A stretch of 64,000 nucleotides of DNA from Guillardia theta CCMP2712 (lineage: Eukaryota; Cryptophyceae; Pyrenomonadales; Geminigeraceae): NCBI RefSeq assembly GCF_000315625.1, contig NW_005434624.1:451100-515099 (forward strand), in the 5' to 3' direction. Of the stretch, positions 59,280 through 64,000 are shown piece after piece (position 1 is the stretch's first letter; each line of letters opens with the position of its first letter). A program made the translations under genes and the position numbers. The notes beneath the pieces are model-generated. The model did no database searches. It had not been told where the DNA came from and worked only from the letters and a program-made list of their open reading frames with translations.

Positions 59280-61463
59280 TCATCTCTCCCGCGGAAACTT
59301 GTTTTTCTTGAGCAGTCGCTCTGTAATCAGCTCACGAATCTGCATGCTATCTCAGACATGTTGAGCCGCGTGAGACGCACCTTCTCTTGTTCCGCTGCTT
59401 GTATTACTCTCACGTCGGCCTGGTTGTTGGGTCCTGAGTGCCTCGGTCACGGTGCGAACCCTCCTCCTAGTTAACACTATTGCACGCGCACCTTTGTTAG
59501 GCAGGAGACTGACGGAGATGTTCTCCGTGAGCTGGTCGCACACGATCATCTTACAATCTCCTTGTTTCTCCCCTCAAACCTTCTTCACGGGAGAAAGGCG
59601 AAGCTTCGCCAAGCAACGAGGCACTACAGCCTGGATGCGGCTGGTGTAGTCACCTACACGAGCTTGTCAGTCTCCAATATTCTCCTCCTCATCTCTCACT
59701 ATCGAGAGAAGAGTCTGGAAGGCACTCAGCAGCACTCAGCAGCGCCTTTCCCATTCCCTGAACTGTAAACATGCGTGAGAACATCCCACTTAGCCCCTGG
59801 TTGTCACATACTTGCATGAGCCGCTGCTACTGCACCCAGCTCCATCGCAGCGTCACCATGAACACCTTCAAAGCCAATCTGTGAAGATAGTGAGGAGATC
59901 GAGACAAAGGTGCAGCCCATACTCACATGTTTGGCGTACTGGTAGGCTACTAGTGTCATGCACCTCAGAGCTACTTCTGATTCCATTGCTTCATCTTCTG
60001 TCGCTGGATTGTCGCTATCTGCATAGTCCCCGTGTCACCTCTTCTGACTTTCTCAGCTACTTTGACAACCAGCAGTCGCATCGTGGCAGAGGGGAAGGAA
60101 TACGGGAGGGACACTTGAATCCGACACCAGGCTCTTGGCAGCCTTGCGATCTGTGAACTTCAGCTGCCAAGCACATCAGCCCGAAGCTTTGCTTGCATCA
60201 GATCCGCGCAAACCCTCCGATCTGCCCTCTCTTGCCATCCTTCGGCTGACGCCCCTCTAGAATTCAGTCTTCCTACCTCTCTTTCCTCTCTCCCATTCCT
60301 GTCGTCTTCCCGTCGCTTGCTCGCTGCGTTTCTGCCACAAGTGTGAGCAAGCGACTGTGGCATGCAGAGTCAAAACACGGTCAACCTCCACTCCGAGACC
60401 AAATTGTCAAGGGGAATGACGGGAGGAGCTGGGCAAAAACTGTCATAACGGCGTGAGAAACGGAGGAGACAAACCTGCTCCAGCCTTCTTGTCAGCCTTG
60501 TCATCCACGGATGCAGGCGCTGGCATCTCAGGAAGCTCCTTCAGCAGCACATCGGCAAGTTTGACAATGCATTCTGAGCGTCGAGGTCAGACATGACGAC
60601 ATCAAAGAGTTGTCGACGAGCCTGGAGTTGTTTCGGGGTTTAACAGAGCTACCAGTTCATCCTCGAACTGCTTTTTACACTTCACGTCCAAGTACCAATT
60701 TCCCAACAGCTTGTCTCTCATTTCTCGTATCTTCTTCACGACCTTGTCCTGCGTGTAGGGTAAGTACCTTACAAGAGTTGAGCCACCACCGACTGACCTT
60801 GTTTTCGCTTGTCATTCTATTCGCGTCCTCCCCCGACGAGGAGTCTTCATTCCCCATCCGGCAGGCTGACTCCTCCAGGGCATCGAGCAGCAGGACTGCA
60901 TGCTCTCGCCATGTCTCTCCTCCGGCTTCTACTCTAGGATAGGATGGATCAGGTGCCATGGTTGCGACAGTCTTCGCAGGAGCAAGGAAGAAGTGGATCC
61001 CTGCTGCGTCGACGCCCTCACCATCCTCTTGCTCCAGCTCATCGATCATAGGCTCAGCGTCGCTGTCTTGCGATGCTTCGCTCGTCATGAAGTCTTGCAG
61101 GTGAGCTCGCAGCCGTAGCGCATGCAGCGAATGACGATGGCAGAACTTGGCCAGGTCGTCGCCATTGGACGTCGGGACCTCATTCGGCTTCAAGTCCGGC
61201 AGGATCTTGGCAAGGTTTCCGTTAGACTGTAGCTCACGAAGTCTGCCTATGAATCGCTGCAGATGCCTCCCATCTTCCGCTTCGCCACTTTCTTCCGATG
61301 AGGATGGAGCTTTCCTCTCATCTGTTTCCATGATCTTGCTGCCCTTGTTCCACTTGAACACTTCCAACCCCGCCCTAGCACGTTTGGTCGGTCCGCTCTC
61401 AGTGGGGCTTCTTGTGTTCGCGCTTTCATCGTTCTTCTCGACCTTCACTTTGATTTCATTCAT
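59280..61463 (-). CDS. Unrecognised multi-exon nuclear-type protein
   Basis: Exons 60798-61463, 60653-60748 and about 60475-60621 join across introns of 49 and 31 nt. They continue to coding pieces near 60020-60163, 59825-59990, about 59700-59765, about 59590-59660, about 59490-59555, 59385-59440 and 59280-59345 (stop at 59280). The N-terminus is charged with a Lys/Arg patch (GPTKRARAG) and acidic Ser-rich stretches. Later exons give helical segments such as DKVVKKIREMRDKLL, LADVLLKELPEMPAPA, SEVALRCMTLVAYQYAKH, IGFEGVHGDAAMELGA and IRELITERLLKKNKFPRER. I do not recognise the family. In exon 3 the frame changes at about 60553-60560. A missing base there would restore one frame, so this may be a sequencing error. 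Alternatively two genes meet near 60600. A 311-nt stretch at 60164-60474 may hide another exon. Confidence 0.5.
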
Positions 61464-62017
61464 CGTTAAGATACTCCTCAGAACGACCTAGAAACAGTAC
61501 GATTCAGCGGCGTTTGATGTGGTATGCGCATGATCCATGCAAGAGACGCTACTTACAGTTTTCTTTGCATGTACACACAGCCTACGGACATCAACAGCAG
61601 AACCGCAAGACATCAATAGTCGTGAACATAATCAAATGAGTTTTCTTGATATCATTTCATTCTCTGCAAAATGCTCTGTTGGGGACCACCTCCTATCTTC
61701 AACCACGTATGCATTGCGACACGCCTTTCAAACCTTCCCCAGCCGCAAACAGCTGTTCCATTTCCTTACATCTCACGGTGACAACCTTTTCTGCTCATCT
61801 CACTTCTAGCACGCTCATCCTCTCCTCACAGCCTCCTCCTTGTCCTCCCCTCCTCCTCTCCTCTTAATCCTCTGCATGGCCTCTCCCGGCGCAATGGCGA
61901 GATCAATTTTCGTCGGGCCAACCGGTGGCGGGGATGAGGGCCTGATGAGGGCAAGGACGAGGGCGGGGATGAGGGCCAAGCACAGGGACACAAGGAAGGC
62001 TGATACAAGGTACCCAC
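61464..62017. other. Divergent intergenic region
   Basis: It lies between the minus-strand gene and the SDR gene and must hold both promoters. A C/T-rich stretch is at about 61820-61870 and a purine-rich GGGGATGAGGGC-type repeat at about 61930-61980. No separate gene is seen. Confidence 0.55.
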
Positions 62018-63572
62018 ATGGCAGCGCGAGGGCTCACGATCGTCGTTCTGATCCTCTCGCTATGCTCGCCCTCCTGGTGCTTCTCTTCCCTGCTGACTCG
62101 CATCTTTCAGCTCCGAAGCTCTCCTTCCTCCAGACCCTCTCCTCCTCCTCGTTGTGTCAGCATGAAGGTTGCGAGTGACGCCATGGTGTTGCGCGGGCAG
62201 AGGGTCTTGGTAACAGGCGCCGGGAGAGGGATAGGACGGGCGATTGCTCTGATATGTGCAGAGCAGGGAGCAAAGGTGATGCATCAATATCTTTGATCTG
62301 CTGCCTTCCTGTCCTTCAGTCCCATGACCCACTTTGCTGTTCGATCCTCGTTTTTCCTTCTGCCCCGATGGTCTTCCTGTGCTGACCCTGCTGTCGTCAT
62401 AGGTAGCGCTCATGTCTCGCACAGAGGAGGAGCTCAAGGCGGTAGCTGAGGAGGTGAAGAAGGCGCATGGCGAGGAGGCGCTTTACCTTCCCGTCGATGT
62501 CACCAACGAGGGGCAAGTGGAACGAGCTGTGCAGAGCGTGGTGGAGAAGTGGGGGGGGATCGACATTCTGGTGAACAATGCAGGAGCCGCCTGCGAGAAG
62601 AAACCAGCGTACGAGCAGTCGGTGGAGGAGTTCCGTAAGCTGTTGGAGATCAACACTGTGTCTGTGCTGTCAGTGACCAAGTCGGTCATCAACCAATCGA
62701 TGCTGCCGAATAAGAAGGGAAAGATAATTAACATCTCCTCTCGAGCCGGGAAGGTCGGGTACAAGAACATGCTCCCATACTGTAAGTCATGGCGGGGAGG
62801 GTGGATGTGTGTGGAAGTTTGATAGCGATAGCGAGTGTGCGTGTGGATGTGATGTGATGTGATGTGATGTTATGTGATGTGATGTGATGTGATGTGATGT
62901 GATGTGATGTGATGTGATATGATGTGATGTGCCAAAATCTGAAAGCCGCCTTGCAGGTTCTTCCAAGTTTGCGCTCGAAGGTCTCACGGCCGCTCTGGCT
63001 CAGGTGAAGTTGAGAGGGCGGGTGGAAGATGCTGAGGAGACGTCAGGATGTCAAGGACCTGGGAATCACCGTCAACTCAATCTCCCCTGGGATGGTGGAC
63101 ACTAAGAGTTTCCCCAAGGCTGAAGGGCAGGCAGGGGTAAGATTTGATGACGGAGAGGAGGAGGAGAGGAGGGAAAGGGGAAAGGAGGAGAGGAAGAGGG
63201 AAAGGGGGAAGAGGGATATGGAGAGGAGAAGAAACAAAAAAAGTGGTTGAGGAGGAGAAATTGGAGAAATTTGTGTAGAAAGAGCTATAGTGAAGGCTGA
63301 GGAGTTTTCTGAGGCTTTTCGATGCAGGTCAGGACAGCGGAGAGCATCCGAGATGGCCTACTTGCTCTGGTATGGCTTATCAAAGTTTAACGCCAGTGTG
63401 ATCATGGCGGCAGATGCTGAGTGATGAGACTGGGAAGTATATTCACGTCGACGAGTTCGATGCCGCAGTCGAGAAAGTACGAGGAACTACAAGAGGACAG
63501 TCTTCTGACATGTCACAGGGCGACATGAAGAAGGCATTCAAGAACATTCATGAAGATGCTTTCCAGGTCTGA
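62018..63572 (+). CDS. Short-chain dehydrogenase/reductase with N-terminal plastid-type leader, 310 aa, seven exons
   Basis: Exons 62018-62275, 62403-62781, 62957-63003, 63047-63136, 63328-63369, 63414-63476 and 63519-63572 join in phase. The last 42-nt intron is optional, since it has no stop. The SDR core shows TGAGRGIGRA (NADP(H)/NAD(H) binding), NNAG, SSRAGKVGYKNMLPYCSSK (catalytic Ser and YxxxK, split by intron 2) and SPGMVDT. It reduces or oxidises a hydroxyl/carbonyl substrate; which one cannot be told. The leader MAARGLTIVVLILSLCSPSW has a hydrophobic signal-like core. It is followed by CFSS and a Ser/Pro/Arg-rich stretch, like the bipartite presequence of secondary plastids. Plastid or endomembrane location is inference. 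The C-terminal MLSDETGKYIHVDEFD is typical of the family tail. Confidence 0.88.
62849..62931. repeat. GTGAT/GATGT pentanucleotide microsatellite
   Basis: About 15 near-perfect GATGT (GTGAT) units sit inside intron 2 of the SDR gene, with single-base variants (TTATG, GATAT). Being 5 bp long, it cannot preserve frame and must be intronic. It is a candidate length-polymorphic marker. Confidence 0.95.
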
Positions 63573-64000
63573 TCGACAAGGGCAGTCGCCAGTTAGTCAA
63601 GGAACTTGCAGCTTGCGATGTGGCTGTCGTTTATAGATGAAACGATTTGCGAACTGAGATCGAGTCAAAATGCATCTGTTGTTGTAACCCTCAAGACATC
63701 TAAAAGAAGTTGGCAAACATGAAGTGATCGGCCTCTCTTGTCTGCGGCCTTGGTGGGTCTTGTCGTTCTTCTCCTCTTCCCGTCCGCGTCTTCCTCTCCT
63801 TGTGCTGTCCCGCTTTTTCCCTCGACTGCTTCCCTCCCTCTACTTCCGCGCTCTTTCTCGTTCCTCCCTTGCTCTGCTCTTCCCCGTCTCCCTTGTGCTT
63901 CTCTTTCTCACTTTTCCCTTTCCCTTCTCCTTTTCCCCACCGACTGGACAGCGGCGTCAGCGACGGAGTCCAGCTTGCGATAGCCTGCGATGCTGAGGGT
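63573..64000. other. Downstream flank with pyrimidine-rich tract
   Basis: No gene is supported. About 63725-63950 is strongly C/T-rich, like introns and 5' flanks elsewhere in the window. A plus-strand gene may begin or continue beyond the right edge. Confidence 0.5.

Overview
The window is nuclear DNA of a unicellular eukaryote, most probably a secondary-plastid alga of the cryptophyte type (Guillardia theta-like). This rests on many tiny GT..AG introns (mostly 41-57 nt, down to 31 and 33 nt), Arabidopsis-type CCCTAAA telomere repeats, a reductase with a bipartite plastid-style leader, and host genes that read as ordinary eukaryotic S20, SHMT, MYST and CBP/p300 proteins. The species is an inference; no rRNA or tRNA was recognised.

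Layout. 1-2313: 3' part of a multi-exon coiled-coil gene (+). 2487-2958: small one-helix membrane protein (-). 4247-13363: one giant gene (-, about 3019 aa, single 57-nt intron) joining a dynamin/AIG1-like P-loop GTPase, a SecA-like motor and a C-terminal vWA domain. 14317-19952: polycystin-type cation channel with LamG-like modules (-). 20002-31936: a mobile-element complex made of a truncated and a full copy of a Crypton-like tyrosine-recombinase element (1611-bp direct repeats, almost identical). They flank a 100-N gap, an overlapping ORF pair, 13 copies of a 20-bp satellite, an internal telomere-repeat block, and an AT-rich virus-like island with a Prim-Pol and a tyrosine integrase. 34732-36603: 12-exon MYST acetyltransferase of the Esa1/Tip60 type (-). 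37895-40255: CHAT-protease membrane protein (-). 40876-43909: CBP/p300-like protein with an altered catalytic site (-). 46898-48805: SprT/GCNA-type protease (-). 50199-55361: 10-exon filamin/EGF/LamG protein (+). 55443-56987: SHMT (-). 58431-59107: ribosomal protein S20/uS10 (+). 59280-61463: unrecognised multi-exon gene (-). 62018-63572: 7-exon short-chain dehydrogenase with an N-terminal leader (+).

Most exon models were derived by joining frames across GT..AG introns and checking that exon lengths keep phase. Intergenic DNA has two recurring textures: GC-rich islands full of CCGGGCCCGG-like words, and tracts rich in CTACCCC/GGGGTAG.

The most unusual items are the GTPase-SecA-vWA giant, the AT-rich Prim-Pol plus integrase island beside internal telomere repeats between two Crypton copies, and the CHAT-protease/zinc-ribbon membrane protein. 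The two histone acetyltransferase-type genes and the SprT protease are chromatin or DNA-maintenance genes. The channel and the filamin/EGF/LamG protein are surface-type proteins. No operon-like logic is expected in this genome.
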